This document shows, piece after piece, positions 47,958-56,325 of a DNA stretch of 64,000 nt. Location: NCBI RefSeq assembly GCF_003937945.1, contig NZ_RSEC01000024.1:124001-188000 (forward strand), written 5' to 3'. Positions within the stretch are counted from its first letter, which is position 1, and each line of letters opens with the position of its first letter. Both the position numbers and the translations under genes were made by a program. The notes under the pieces are model-generated. The model saw only the letters and a list, made by a program, of their open reading frames with translations. It did not search any database and had not been told where the DNA came from. The stretch is from Amycolatopsis eburnea. GTDB lineage: Bacteria > Actinomycetota > Actinomycetes > Mycobacteriales > Pseudonocardiaceae.

Positions 47958-48916
47958 CCCGCAGCGAGCACGACACCGAGACGCTGATCCGGGAGAGCCT
48001 GGACCGGCTCGCCGCCCGCGCCCCGGACGGCCGGGCGGTGCGGGACGCGCTGGCCCGCACCGGGCGCGAGCGGCGGCCGTCGGCGAAGCTGGCACTGGTC
48101 GCCGCGGCGGTGGTCGTGCTGGTCGCCGGCATCTTCGTGGGCACGCGGGCGCTCACCACGGCCGACCTCGAGCCGGCTGCGAGCCGTCCGGTGCTCGGCT
48201 TCGGCCCCGGCTGGCTGCCGGACGGCTTCACCGAGCAGTACCGCGAAGGCGGCCCCGGCACCGCGCCGCAGGTCCGGCGGTGGTTCGCCGGCCCCGCGGA
48301 GGTCACGCTGTCGGTCTACTCGACCGCCGACCCCGAGTGGTCGCAGACCGAGCTGCGGATCGCGGCGATCCGCGACCAGGTCCTGGTGGGCGGCCGCGTC
48401 GCCATGGTCACCGGCGACACCGGGACGGCCGCGCTGATCACCTGGCTCGCCGACGCCGACCACGTCCTGACCACGCGCGTGCGCGGGGTCCCGGACGCTC
48501 GCGTGGTGGCACTGCGGATCGCCCAGAGCGTCACCGCCGCGCCGGTCGGCGTCCGCGGTGAGCTGCGCTTCGGCCCGCTCCCGGCGGGGCTGACCGAGCG
48601 TTCGGCCGCGGTCACGGGCACCGGCCCGGACGACGCGAGCACCGAGCTGACCGCCGTCGACCCGGACCGGCCGTCGGAGCCCGCCGTCCGCGTCACGGCG
48701 AGGGCGGTTCCCCCCGACGTCGCCGCCGCCGAGCCCGTCACCGTCCGCGGCGGCCAGGGGTTCGACCTCTCGGGCGCGATCGCCGTCCGGCTGCCGTCCG
48801 GGCGCTGGCTGACGGTGTCGGGCCCGCGGCCGGAGAGCGAGCTGATCGCCGTCGCGAACGGCGTCCAGCTCGACCCCGCGCCCGACTACCGCTGGCTCGG
48901 CCGGGCTACCAGCTGA
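47954..48916 (+). CDS. Single-pass membrane protein, probable partner of the ECF sigma factor
   Basis: 320 residues, ATGA overlap with the sigma gene. A short cytoplasmic N-terminus (TRSEHDTETLIRESLDRLAARAP) precedes one membrane helix (about 38-58, LALVAAAVVVLVAGIFVGTRAL) and a large extracytoplasmic beta-rich domain (LTEQ..., ADPEWSQTELRIAAIRDQVLVGG). Position and topology suggest an anti-sigma factor; no zinc-binding ZAS motif is seen, so it would be an unusual type. Function is inferred from coupling. Confidence 0.75.
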   Translation: MTRSEHDTETLIRESLDRLAARAPDGRAVRDALARTGRERRPSAKLALVAAAVVVLVAGIFVGTRALTTADLEPAASRPVLGFGPGWLPDGFTEQYREGGPGTAPQVRRWFAGPAEVTLSVYSTADPEWSQTELRIAAIRDQVLVGGRVAMVTGDTGTAALITWLADADHVLTTRVRGVPDARVVALRIAQSVTAAPVGVRGELRFGPLPAGLTERSAAVTGTGPDDASTELTAVDPDRPSEPAVRVTARAVPPDVAAAEPVTVRGGQGFDLSGAIAVRLPSGRWLTVSGPRPESELIAVANGVQLDPAPDYRWLGRATS

Positions 48917-49844
48917 CCATCGGGAACCAGATGATCCCGAGCCTGCCGAGCACGCGGACGTCCCAGTACAGCAGCGTGAACGTGCCGCCGACGAGCAAGG
49001 CGGCGCCGGTCACCGTGGCGATCCGCGCCGGCTTCGCGGCCAGCCAGCGCTGCAGGCGCCCGCCCGTGGCGTAGGTCAGGACCAGGAACAGCACCGCCAT
49101 GACCACGATGTTGCCGATCGACTGCAGCGCGAACGCGGCGGCGCCGTAGAAGACGTTGTGCTGCTCGGCGGCGCTGCGGAACATGATCCGGAACAGCGGG
49201 TACGGCCGCCCGATGAGGAACCCGCCGATGAGCGCGCCCATCAGGACGTGCGGCGCCGCCGGGTGCCGCCGGGTGAACGCGGCGAAGGGGTTGCGGACGA
49301 TGCCGAGCGCGATCAGGCCCATCAGCACGAAGACCAGGCCGACGACCCCGAACGCGACCATCGACTGGATGCTGCGCGGCGAAAGGCCCTTGACCGTCGC
49401 GGTGGAGAACTGCGGCATGCTCGTGCCGACGAGCGCGACGACGACGCCGTAGGCGATCGACACGGTCAGCATGCCCGCGGCGATCCAGCCGAGCGGCTTG
49501 AACGGGCTGCGCTTCTCCCCCGCCTGCCCGCCCACCAGCGGCGCGACCGCCCCGAACGCGGCGATGTTGCAGGCGGTGAACGAGCCCGCGAGACCGGAGA
49601 CGAACGCGAACAGCGTCCCGGCGAGGGCGCCGCTAATCGGCGTCGCCTTCGCGTCGTAGCCGAGGAGGCCGTTGGCGACGCTGTCCCCGATCACGGAGTC
49701 GACGAAGGGCGCCGACCAGATGGCCGTCAGCCCGAAGCCGGCGAGGATCGCGACGACGGCGATCACGGCGCGGCGGGCGGGGTACGGCCCCTCTCCGAAG
49801 AAGCCTGCTTGGGGATGGACCGGGACCTGCTGTGTGACGGCCAT
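48906..49844 (-). CDS. Polytopic membrane protein, cytochrome c biogenesis/DsbD-like
   Basis: 312 residues from the ATG at 49844 (GGAGGG 8 nt upstream). About eight membrane helices. The block LFAFVSGLAGSFTACNIAAFGAVAPLVGG resembles the cysteine helix of CcdA/DsbD transporters, but only that one helix cysteine is obvious, so redox transfer is doubtful. No neighbouring thioredoxin-like gene. Overlaps the previous gene's end by 11 nt, convergent. Confidence 0.65.
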   Translation of the reverse strand: MAVTQQVPVHPQAGFFGEGPYPARRAVIAVVAILAGFGLTAIWSAPFVDSVIGDSVANGLLGYDAKATPISGALAGTLFAFVSGLAGSFTACNIAAFGAVAPLVGGQAGEKRSPFKPLGWIAAGMLTVSIAYGVVVALVGTSMPQFSTATVKGLSPRSIQSMVAFGVVGLVFVLMGLIALGIVRNPFAAFTRRHPAAPHVLMGALIGGFLIGRPYPLFRIMFRSAAEQHNVFYGAAAFALQSIGNIVVMAVLFLVLTYATGGRLQRWLAAKPARIATVTGAALLVGGTFTLLYWDVRVLGRLGIIWFPMVSW

Positions 49845-49953
49845 CGACGTTTCCCTCCAGTACGCGGGTGCGACCCGACCGGGAAATCGTCGCAAACCAA
49901 GCAGTTGAAGCGCTTCTGCCGTCATGCCCCATCGCATTGCGCCGCCTGTCCCC

Positions 49954-50006
49954 TTGACGCCCGCTTCTCCTCGCGCGCAGAATTAAACGCATGACTAATT
50001 CTGCGC
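49954..50006 (+). promoter_or_regulatory. Promoter and start-codon operator of the ABC exporter
   Basis: TTGACG (49954-49959), 18-bp spacer, CAGAAT (49978-49983), then 7 nt to the ATG at 49991. A perfect palindrome with 10-bp arms GCGCAGAATT (49975-49984) and AATTCTGCGC (49997-50006) covers the -10 and the start codon, ideal for a repressor. Confidence 0.6.
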
Positions 50007-50704
50007 TGGCGGTCACCGGGCTCCACGTCCGGCGCGGTGGCGGGCTCGTGGTGCGGGACGTGGGCTTCGAGGTCCCGCGCGGCGTCGTGACCGGGCTGCT
50101 CGGCCCGAGCGGCTGCGGCAAGACCACGCTGATGCGCGCGATCGTCGGCGTCCAGATCGTCGAGAGCGGCACGGTCACCGTCCTCGGCCTGCCCGCCGGC
50201 AGCCCGGCGCTGCGGCGGCGGATCGGCTACGCGACGCAGAACCCGGCGATCTACGCCGACCTCACCGTCCGGGAGGCGCTCGAGTACTTCGCCGCCGTGC
50301 TGCGCGCGCCGGCGTCCGATGTGGACAGAGTCATCGGCGAAGTCGGGCTGGCCGAGCACGCCGGGAAGCTGGTCGGCGCGCTGTCCGGCGGCCAGCACAG
50401 CCGCGCGAACCTCGCCGTCGCGCTCCTCGGCCGTCCGGAGCTGCTGGTGCTCGACGAGCCGACCGTCGGGCTCGACCCGGTGCTGCGCGACGAACTGTGG
50501 GCGCTGTTCCGCCGGCTCGCCGACGACGGCGCGACGCTGCTGGTTTCCAGCCACGTCATGGACGAAGCCGCGCGCTGCGACCGGCTCCTGCTGATGCGCG
50601 AAGGCGTCCTCCTCGCCGACGAGGCGCCCCTCGCCCTGCGCGAGCGCACCGGCGCGGCCGACCTCGAAGGCGCGTTCCTGAACCTCGTGCGGGCCGCGTC
50701 GTGA
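49991..50704 (+). CDS. ABC transporter ATP-binding protein (DrrA-like)
   Basis: 237 residues. Walker A GPSGCGKTT, Q-loop YATQNPAIYADLT, signature LSGGQ, Walker B LLVLDEPTVGLDP and H-loop VSSHVMDEAARCD are all present. It powers the coupled permease (GTGA overlap) in an ABC-2 type exporter, likely for drugs or lipids. Promoter bears a perfect palindrome over the start codon. Confidence 0.93.
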   Translation: MTNSALAVTGLHVRRGGGLVVRDVGFEVPRGVVTGLLGPSGCGKTTLMRAIVGVQIVESGTVTVLGLPAGSPALRRRIGYATQNPAIYADLTVREALEYFAAVLRAPASDVDRVIGEVGLAEHAGKLVGALSGGQHSRANLAVALLGRPELLVLDEPTVGLDPVLRDELWALFRRLADDGATLLVSSHVMDEAARCDRLLLMREGVLLADEAPLALRERTGAADLEGAFLNLVRAAS

Positions 50705-51435
50705 GCCCCGCGCTGACGCTGGCCACCACCCGGCGCATCCTGACCCAGCTGCGGCACGACCCCCGGACCGTGGTGATGCTGATCCTGGTGCCGACGCTGC
50801 TCATGGTGCTGCTGCGGTACGTGTTCAACTCGGCGGCCGTCTTCAGCCGCGTCGCGCCCGCGCTGCTCGGGGTGTTCCCGTTCCTGATCATGTTCCTCAT
50901 CGCGTCGATCACGACGTTGCGGGAACGGACCACGGCCACCCTCGAGCGCCTGATGACCCTCCCCATCGGACGGCTGGACCTGCTGTTCGGCTACGCGCTG
51001 GCGTTCGGCGCGATCGCCGTCGTGCAGGTTTCCCTTGCCGCCGGCGTTTCACTCTGGTGGCTCGGCCTCGACCTGGCCGGTTCCGTCGGGATGCTGCTGG
51101 TGATCGCGGTCCTCGACGCGCTGCTCGGCATGGCGCTGGGGCTGTTCGTGAGCGCGTTCGCCCGCACGGAGTTCCAGGCCATCCAGTTCATGCCGGTGTT
51201 CGTGCTGCCGCAGATCCTGCTGTGCGGGCTGTTCGTCCCGCGCGACGACATGGGCTGGCTGCTGCGGTGGCTCTCCGACGTGATGCCGCTGTCGTACGCG
51301 GTCGAGGCGCTGAGCCGCGTCACCACGGCCGGCACGATCGACGCGGTGATCCTGCGGAACCTCGTGGTCGTCGCGTGCTGCGCGCTGCTCGCCCTGGTCC
51401 TCGGCGCGGCGACGCTGCGGCGCCGGACGCCGTGA
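50701..51435 (+). CDS. ABC-2 type transporter permease
   Basis: 244 residues, six membrane helices. Typical DrrB-like blocks: RILTQLRHDPRTVVMLILVPTLLMVLLRYVF at the N-terminus, TTLRERTTATLERLMTLPI, FVLPQILLCGLFVP and MPLSYAVEALSRV. GTG overlaps the ATPase stop. Forms a heterologous exporter with it; substrate unknown. Confidence 0.93.
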   Translation: MSPALTLATTRRILTQLRHDPRTVVMLILVPTLLMVLLRYVFNSAAVFSRVAPALLGVFPFLIMFLIASITTLRERTTATLERLMTLPIGRLDLLFGYALAFGAIAVVQVSLAAGVSLWWLGLDLAGSVGMLLVIAVLDALLGMALGLFVSAFARTEFQAIQFMPVFVLPQILLCGLFVPRDDMGWLLRWLSDVMPLSYAVEALSRVTTAGTIDAVILRNLVVVACCALLALVLGAATLRRRTP

Positions 51436-51436
51436 C

Positions 51437-51442
51437 TACCGT
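51437..51442 (+). promoter_or_regulatory. -10 element of the PPOX oxidoreductase
   Basis: TACCGT, 6 nt before the ATG at 51449; leaderless, separate from the ABC operon that ends 13 nt upstream of it. Confidence 0.45.
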
Positions 51443-51448
51443 GGTTCC

Positions 51449-51835
51449 ATGGCATCCGAAACGGACCGGCTCGCCGCCGAGCGCTACGTCGTCCTGACCA
51501 CGTTCCGGCGCGACGGGCGCGCGGTGCAGACCCCGATCTGGGTGGCGGGCGACGCCGGTGAGCTCGTGCTGTGGTCGGAGCGGAAGGCGGGCAAGGTCAA
51601 GCGCATCCGCAACAGCGGCCGGGTCGAGGTCCAGGCCTGCGACCTGCGCGGGCAGAAGACGCACGGCGCCGTCGCCACCGGTCAGGCCCGGCTGCTGGAC
51701 CTCGCCGACACCGAGCGGGTCCGGAAGGCGATCGCGCGCAAGTACGGCCTCGTCGGGCGCGTCACGATGTTCTTCTCCAAGCTGCGCGGCCCGGCCGACC
51801 GGACGGTCGGGATCGCGGTCAAGCTGGACGGCTGA
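51449..51835 (+). CDS. PPOX-class F420-dependent oxidoreductase
   Basis: 128 residues, split-barrel flavin/deazaflavin fold. N-terminal RYVVLTTFRRDGRAVQTPIWVA and central KAGKVKRIRNSGRVEVQACDLRGQ match actinobacterial F420-dependent PPOX/Rv1155-type proteins. Substrate unknown. With the LLM enzyme at 4044 it indicates an F420-using organism. Overlaps the convergent GNAT gene by 17 nt. Confidence 0.9.
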   Translation: MASETDRLAAERYVVLTTFRRDGRAVQTPIWVAGDAGELVLWSERKAGKVKRIRNSGRVEVQACDLRGQKTHGAVATGQARLLDLADTERVRKAIARKYGLVGRVTMFFSKLRGPADRTVGIAVKLDG

Positions 51836-52295
51836 AGCCGCGGAACCCGCGCCGCAGGTAGTTCGGCAGCGCGTGCGGGTGGTCGAGCGACGAGGTGTGC
51901 AGCCAGACGCGGCGCACGCCCGGCGGCGTCCAGGCGTCGGCGACGACGAGCGTGAGCGCGTACCCGCCGAGCCCCTTGCCGACGAACTCCGGGAGCAGCC
52001 CGAACGTGGTGATCTCGACGTCACCGGTGCCCTGCCGCTCGAAGTCGGCGGCGCCGGCGACCTCGCCGCGGTACTCGACGAGCCGGTACCGCCGCGCGGG
52101 TTCGGCGAGCCACCGCGCCCAGCCCTCGTCCGACCGGGACGCGCTGGGCCACTGGTACGGCGTGCCGATGCGGACGTGCAGCTCGCGGATCAGCGGCCCG
52201 GGCTCGGCGGCCCGCAGCGTGACGCCGTCGACGGGCGGGGCCGGGTTGAGCTGGTCGGCGGCGGTCATTTCGAGCTGGGTGACGATCTCCTCCAC
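51819..52295 (-). CDS. GNAT family N-acetyltransferase
   Basis: 158 residues. Acetyl-CoA-binding region FGLLPEFVGKGLGGYALTLVVADAW (GKGLGG loop), and the late LPNYLRRGFRGF are typical. Substrate not predictable. GTG at 52295 is favoured because TAGGTT lies 7 nt upstream on the minus strand; TTG at 52304 would be the longer alternative. Confidence 0.85.
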   Translation of the reverse strand: MEEIVTQLEMTAADQLNPAPPVDGVTLRAAEPGPLIRELHVRIGTPYQWPSASRSDEGWARWLAEPARRYRLVEYRGEVAGAADFERQGTGDVEITTFGLLPEFVGKGLGGYALTLVVADAWTPPGVRRVWLHTSSLDHPHALPNYLRRGFRGFSRPA

Positions 52296-52360
52296 CCGCG
52301 GCAACCTACGGGGCGGCGACAGCGCTGTCAGCCACTTTTCGGCCCACCGCGGCGACCCGC

Positions 52361-52397
52361 AGGATCGTCTCGGTGATCCTTTCGTTGTCCTGAAAGG
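52361..52397 (-). terminator. Overlapping inverted repeats after tetR
   Basis: AGGATC-n8-GATCCT (52361-52380) and CCTTTC-n8-GAAAGG (52378-52397) overlap by three bases and exclude each other. They start 4 nt after the tetR stop; weak terminator candidate. Confidence 0.35.
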
Positions 52398-52400
52398 AGG

Positions 52401-52979
52401 TTATGCCGGCTGCCCGGCGAGCAGGCGGTCCACGAGGGCCTCGACGAGGTCGTGGCGCTGCGCGTCGGTGAACAGCCCCGGCAGCGTCAGCCGTTCCATG
52501 ATCAGCCAGTTCAGCGCGAGCCACAGCAGGACGACCGTCGTGCCGTCACCGGGCAGGCCGGACTTCGCGTGGTAGCCGACGTTGAAGTCGACGTCCTCGC
52601 GGATCCGGCGGGTGAGCACGTCCCGCAGCTCCGGCCGCCGGGTGGCCTCCAGCCGCAGTTCCAGCAGGGCGAGGAACCCGGTGGGGAACGCGGCGACCCG
52701 GTCGACGAGCGCGTGCATCAGCTCGGCGACGCGGGCCCGGTCGCGCGTCCCGGTCAGGCCGTCCGCGATGACGGCCTCGTCGACGAGCCGTTCGTAGACG
52801 CGTTCGCCGGCGTGCCTGAGGATCTCGTCGCGGTTCGCGAAGTAGTTGGACGCGGTCCCGACGGGGACGCCGGCCTGCTGGTCGACCGCGCGGAAGGTGA
52901 GCCCGCGCGCGCCTTCGCGCGCGAGGACGTCGATGGCGGCGTCGAGCAGGGCCGCGCGCCGTTCGGGGTTGCGTCGCAC
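52401..52979 (-). CDS. TetR family transcriptional regulator
   Basis: 192 residues from GTG. Helix-turn-helix AALLDAAIDVLAREGARGLTFRAVDQQAGVPVGTASNYFANRDEIL, the RutR/YcdC-like arrangement. An ACTCCAG-n14-CTGGAGT palindrome covers its -10 and start codon, so it probably represses itself. Candidate regulator for the GNAT gene downstream or the COG3323 gene divergent from it (67 nt apart). Confidence 0.88.
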   Translation of the reverse strand: MRRNPERRAALLDAAIDVLAREGARGLTFRAVDQQAGVPVGTASNYFANRDEILRHAGERVYERLVDEAVIADGLTGTRDRARVAELMHALVDRVAAFPTGFLALLELRLEATRRPELRDVLTRRIREDVDFNVGYHAKSGLPGDGTTVVLLWLALNWLIMERLTLPGLFTDAQRHDLVEALVDRLLAGQPA

Positions 52980-53005
52980 TCCAGGGAAAGTACTACAGCT
53001 GGAGT
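52978..53005 (-). promoter_or_regulatory. Autoregulatory operator and -10 of tetR (52401-52979)
   Basis: ACTCCAG (52978-52984) and CTGGAGT (52999-53005) flank TACTTT (minus strand 52992-52987), which is 7 nt before the GTG start. Confidence 0.5.
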
Positions 53006-53034
53006 TGTCCCGCGCGGGTCTCCGCTGCGGTTGT

Positions 53035-53040
53035 TACCGT
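53035..53040 (+). promoter_or_regulatory. -10 element of the COG3323 gene
   Basis: TACCGT, 6 nt before the ATG at 53047. Confidence 0.45.
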
Positions 53041-53046
53041 CCGGCC

Positions 53047-53304
53047 ATGCCGAGGTTGAAAATCGAGGTCACCGTGCCCGAAAGCCACGCCGAGGCCGTG
53101 ATCGACGCCCTCCACGAGGCGGGCGCGGGCCGGGTCGGCCGCTACGCGCGATGCACCAGCGTGTGGCAGGTGACCGGGACCTGGCTGCCGCTGCCCGGTT
53201 CGCAACCGTACGACGGCCGGGCCCGCGCCGTCCAGCAGGCGGTCCGCGCTGCCCACCCGTACGAGGAAGCCGTCATCCGCTTCCTCCCGCTGCACGAACC
53301 GTGA
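53047..53304 (+). CDS. Small NIF3 C-terminal-like / CutA-type dimeric protein (COG3323)
   Basis: 85 residues. LKIEVTVPESHAEAVIDALHEAGAGRVGRYARCTSVWQVTGTWLPLPGSQPY followed by AAHPYEEAVIRFLP matches the ferredoxin-like insert domain of NIF3/YqfO proteins found as a free-standing protein. Possibly metal-binding; function unknown. Convergent with priA (12-nt gap). Confidence 0.75.
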   Translation: MPRLKIEVTVPESHAEAVIDALHEAGAGRVGRYARCTSVWQVTGTWLPLPGSQPYDGRARAVQQAVRAAHPYEEAVIRFLPLHEP

Positions 53305-53316
53305 GCGTCCGCCCGG

Positions 53317-54054
53317 TTAGACCTCCGCGACCGCGGCCAGCGCCTCCGGCAGCGTGAACGCGCCCGCGTACAGCGCCTTCCCGACGATCGACCCCTCGAC
53401 CCCGTCCGAAGCCAGCCCCGCGAGCGCCACCAGGTCGGCCACGCTCGACACGCCGCCCGAAGCGATCACCGGGGCATCCGTGCGCGCCACGACGTCGCGC
53501 AGCAGGTCGAGGTTCGGGCCGCGCAGGGTGCCGTCCTTGCTCACGTCCGTCACGACGTAGCGGGACGCGCCGTCGCGGTCGAGGCGCTCCAGGACCTCCC
53601 ACAGGTCGCCGCCGTCGGAGGTCCAGCCGCGGGCCGAGAGGCGGTGGCCGGCCTCGGTGATCCGCACGTCGAGGCCGATCGCGACGCGGTCGCCGTACTC
53701 GCCGATCACGCGCGCGGTCCACGCCGGGTCCTCCAGCGCGGCCGTGCCGAGGTTGACGCGGCGGGCGCCGGTGGCCAGCGCGGCCTTCAGCGACGCGTCG
53801 TCGCGGATGCCGCCGGAGAGCTCCACCTGGACGTCGAGCTTGCCGACGACCTCGGCGAGCAGCTCGCGGTTGCTGCCCTTGCCGAACGCGGCGTCGAGGT
53901 CGACGAGGTGGATCCACTCGGCGCCGTCGCGCTGCCAGGCGAGCGCCGCCTCCAGCGGGCTGCCGTAGGAGGTCTCGGTGCCGGCCTCGCCCTGGACGAG
54001 TCGCACGGCCTGGCCATCGGCCACATCAACGGCGGGAAGCAGCGTGAAAGTCAC
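53317..54054 (-). CDS. priA: Bifunctional HisA/TrpF isomerase PriA
   Basis: 245 residues, TIM barrel. Isomerises ProFAR for histidine and PRA for tryptophan. Asp10 in [10 protein letters not shown] and the phosphate/barrel blocks [26 protein letters not shown] and IASGGVSS are close to M. tuberculosis PriA. No trpF was found in the trp cluster 14 kb away, which supports the dual role. GTG start with TAGAGT (54067-54062) 7 nt upstream. Confidence 0.95.
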   Translation of the reverse strand: MTFTLLPAVDVADGQAVRLVQGEAGTETSYGSPLEAALAWQRDGAEWIHLVDLDAAFGKGSNRELLAEVVGKLDVQVELSGGIRDDASLKAALATGARRVNLGTAALEDPAWTARVIGEYGDRVAIGLDVRITEAGHRLSARGWTSDGGDLWEVLERLDRDGASRYVVTDVSKDGTLRGPNLDLLRDVVARTDAPVIASGGVSSVADLVALAGLASDGVEGSIVGKALYAGAFTLPEALAAVAEV

Positions 54055-54061
54055 GCCGGTA

Positions 54062-54067
54062 ACTCTA
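54062..54067 (-). promoter_or_regulatory. -10 element of priA
   Basis: TAGAGT on the minus strand, 7 nt before the GTG at 54054; independent promoter in the 36-nt gap after hisH. Confidence 0.45.
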
Positions 54068-54090
54068 GGGCGGAGACCCGGGTCACCCGG

Positions 54091-54717
54091 TCAGAGGGTC
54101 GCCAGCCAGTTGCGCAGCAGCCGCGCGCCCGCGTCGCCGGACTTCTCCGGGTGGAACTGGGTGGCCCACAACGGCCCGTTTTCGACCGCCGCGACGAAGT
54201 CCTCGCCGTGGTTCGCCCAGGTCACCTTCGGCTCTTGGCCGGCCAGGCCGTCGAGCTCCCACTTGCGGGCGGCGTAGGAGTGCACGAAGTAGAACCGCTC
54301 GTCCGGGTCGAGGCCCGCGAACAGCTGCGAGTCCGCGGGCGCGCGCACGGTGTTCCAGCCCATGTGCGGCAGGACGTCGGCGTTGAGCCGGTCGACGACG
54401 CCGGGCCACTCCCCCGTGCCCTCGGTCTCCTCGCCGTGCTCGACACCGCGGGAGAAGAGGATCTGCATGCCGACGCAGATCCCGAGCACGGGACGGCCGC
54501 CGGCGAGGCGCTTGCCGATGATCCGGTGACCCTTGACCTCCACCAGCCCCGCCATGCAGGCCGAGTACGCGCCGACGCCGGGCACGACCAGGCCGTCGGC
54601 CTCGATCGCGGCATGCGGGTCGGCGGTGACCTCGACGTCGGCCCCGGCGCGCGCCACGGCGCGTTCGGCGGAGCGGAGGTTGCCGGAACCGTAGTCGAGG
54701 ATCACCACACGAGACAC
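54091..54717 (-). CDS. hisH: Imidazole glycerol phosphate synthase, glutaminase subunit
   Basis: 208 residues, class I amidotransferase. Nucleophile in [10 protein letters not shown], and the His/Glu of the triad in [10 protein letters not shown]. Supplies ammonia to HisF. GTG start with TACGCT (54730-54725) 7 nt upstream, suggesting a leaderless mRNA independent of hisB, from which it is separated by about 9 kb here. Confidence 0.95.
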   Translation of the reverse strand: MSRVVILDYGSGNLRSAERAVARAGADVEVTADPHAAIEADGLVVPGVGAYSACMAGLVEVKGHRIIGKRLAGGRPVLGICVGMQILFSRGVEHGEETEGTGEWPGVVDRLNADVLPHMGWNTVRAPADSQLFAGLDPDERFYFVHSYAARKWELDGLAGQEPKVTWANHGEDFVAAVENGPLWATQFHPEKSGDAGARLLRNWLATL

Positions 54718-54724
54718 GCCACCC

Positions 54725-54730
54725 AGCGTA
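54725..54730 (-). promoter_or_regulatory. -10 element of hisH
   Basis: TACGCT on the minus strand, 7 nt before the GTG at 54717. Confidence 0.45.
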
Positions 54731-54889
54731 GCCGGAGGCCTCGGCGCCGCTCGAACGAATAGCCGCCCTGGGGCGCCGACCGGCCGGAAGAAATCCCGGG
54801 CCGCGACGTTTCACCGTCCCGCTGACGGGGTATCAAGTCCCCCGATCGTGTGGGTTCAGCCCGCCCGACCGGACGCCAGGGAGGCGAAG

Positions 54890-55066
54890 ATGGCCGAGGA
54901 CGACGTGCTGTCGCAGATGCTGAAAGCCTGGCGCGACGACATCGACAGCGTGCCCTTCCCGCAGTTCAGCGAGCTGCTCATCCCCCGCCAGCAGACGCGT
55001 TCGCGCGCTTCTTCCCCGGCCTCTGTCGTCCGCGTGACGAACGCCACTCGGAGAACAGACGTCTGA
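54890..55066 (+). CDS. Small hypothetical protein
   Basis: 58 residues. ATG at 54890 has GGGAGG 5 nt upstream, the ideal ribosome site of this region, so the gene is likely real. Sequence: an acidic amphipathic first half (DDVLSQMLKAWRDDIDSVPFPQF) and an Arg/Ser/Thr-rich second half with no hydrophobic segment. No family recognised. It precedes the acyl-CoA dehydrogenase by 48 nt and may be co-transcribed with it. Confidence 0.55.
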   Translation: MAEDDVLSQMLKAWRDDIDSVPFPQFSELLIPRQQTRSRASSPASVVRVTNATRRTDV

Positions 55067-55114
55067 CTGTGGTTTCCTGCGAGGGCCGCATCGACGCGTC
55101 CCCCGGGAGCCCCC

Positions 55115-56287
55115 ATGAGCAGCGCACCTGATCCGCACGACTTCCTCGACCTCGACGCCGGGCTCGCCGAAGAGGAGCGCGCCATCCGCGACGCCGTGCG
55201 CGCGTACGCGAAGGACAACCTGCTCGACCGCGTCGCCGACTGGTACGAAACGGGCGCGCTCCCGGCCGCCGAGCTGGCCAAGGGCTTCGGGTCGCTGGGC
55301 CTGCTCGGCATGCACCTGGAGGGCTACGGCTGCGCCGGGACCAGCGCGGTCGCGTACGGCATCGCGTGCCGCGAGCTCGAGGCCGTCGACTCCGGGCTGC
55401 GCAGCTTCGTGTCGGTGCAGGGCTCGCTGGCGATGTACGCGATCCACAAGTGGGGCAGCGAGGAGCACCGGCAGGAGTGGCTGCCGCGGATGGCCACCGG
55501 CGACGCGCTGGGCTGCTTCGGGCTGACCGAGCCGGACGCGGGCAGCGACCCGGGCTCGATGCGGACGCGCGCGGTGCGCGACGGCTCCGACTGGGTGCTG
55601 TCGGGCACGAAGATGTGGATCACCAACGGAACCGTCGCCGACGTCGCGGTCGTCTGGGCGCAGACCGACGAGGGCGTCCGCGGCTTCGTCGTCCCGACGT
55701 CGACGCCGGGCTTCACCGCGAACGAGGTCAAGCACAAGCTGTCGCTGCGGGCTTCGCTGACGGCGGAACTGGTGCTCGACGGCGTCCGGCTGCCGGACTC
55801 GGCCGCGTTCCCCGAGGTCCGCGGGCTGCGCGGGCCGCTGTCCTGCCTGAACGAAGCCCGCTACGGCATCCTCTTCGGCGTCGTCGGCGCGGCGCGCGCG
55901 TGCTACGAAGCCGCGTTGGAGTACACGCTTTCCCGCGAACAGTTCGGCAAGCCGCTGGCCGGGTTCCAGCTGACCCAGCGGAAGCTGGCCGACCTGCTCG
56001 TCGAGGTCAACCGCGCCGGGCTGGTGGCGCTGCAGATCGGTCGGCTCAAGGACGCCGGGACGCTGCACCACAACCACGTCAGCTTCGGGAAGCTGGCGAA
56101 CGTCCGGTCGGCCCTCGACGCGGCGCGCACGGCGCGGTCGATGCTCGGCGCCAACGGGATTTCGCTGGAGTACCCGGTGATGCGGCACATGGCGAACCTC
56201 GAGACGGTGCTGACCTACGAAGGCACCGAGGAGATGCACGCGCTGTCACTCGGTCAGGCGATCACGGGGATCCCGGCCTTCCGCTGA
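55115..56287 (+). CDS. Acyl-CoA dehydrogenase, glutaryl-CoA dehydrogenase-like
   Basis: 390 residues, FAD enzyme. Family blocks CFGLTEPDAGSDPGSMRTRA, WITNGTVADVAVVWA, RYGILFGVVGAARACYE and the C-terminal YEGTEEMHALSLGQAITGIPAF (catalytic Glu in the YEGT region) are those of the GCDH branch, which oxidises and decarboxylates glutaryl-CoA in lysine/tryptophan breakdown. GGGAG lies 5 nt before the ATG. No clustered pathway genes, so substrate is provisional. Confidence 0.88.
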   Translation: MSSAPDPHDFLDLDAGLAEEERAIRDAVRAYAKDNLLDRVADWYETGALPAAELAKGFGSLGLLGMHLEGYGCAGTSAVAYGIACRELEAVDSGLRSFVSVQGSLAMYAIHKWGSEEHRQEWLPRMATGDALGCFGLTEPDAGSDPGSMRTRAVRDGSDWVLSGTKMWITNGTVADVAVVWAQTDEGVRGFVVPTSTPGFTANEVKHKLSLRASLTAELVLDGVRLPDSAAFPEVRGLRGPLSCLNEARYGILFGVVGAARACYEAALEYTLSREQFGKPLAGFQLTQRKLADLLVEVNRAGLVALQIGRLKDAGTLHHNHVSFGKLANVRSALDAARTARSMLGANGISLEYPVMRHMANLETVLTYEGTEEMHALSLGQAITGIPAFR

Positions 56288-56312
56288 TCCGGTTTTTGTC
56301 GGTGGTGGCCGC

Positions 56313-56318
56313 TAGCTT
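56313..56318 (+). promoter_or_regulatory. -10 element of the NIPSNAP gene
   Basis: TAGCTT, 7 nt before the ATG at 56326; leaderless. Confidence 0.45.
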
Positions 56319-56325
56319 CGGCGCC

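Noticed and set aside
52387..52456. AAAGGAGG followed by ATG on the plus strand (21-codon frame).
   Set aside because: Spacing of 2 nt is too short, the peptide is Arg/Gly/Pro-rich, and it lies inside the tetR terminator and 3' end.
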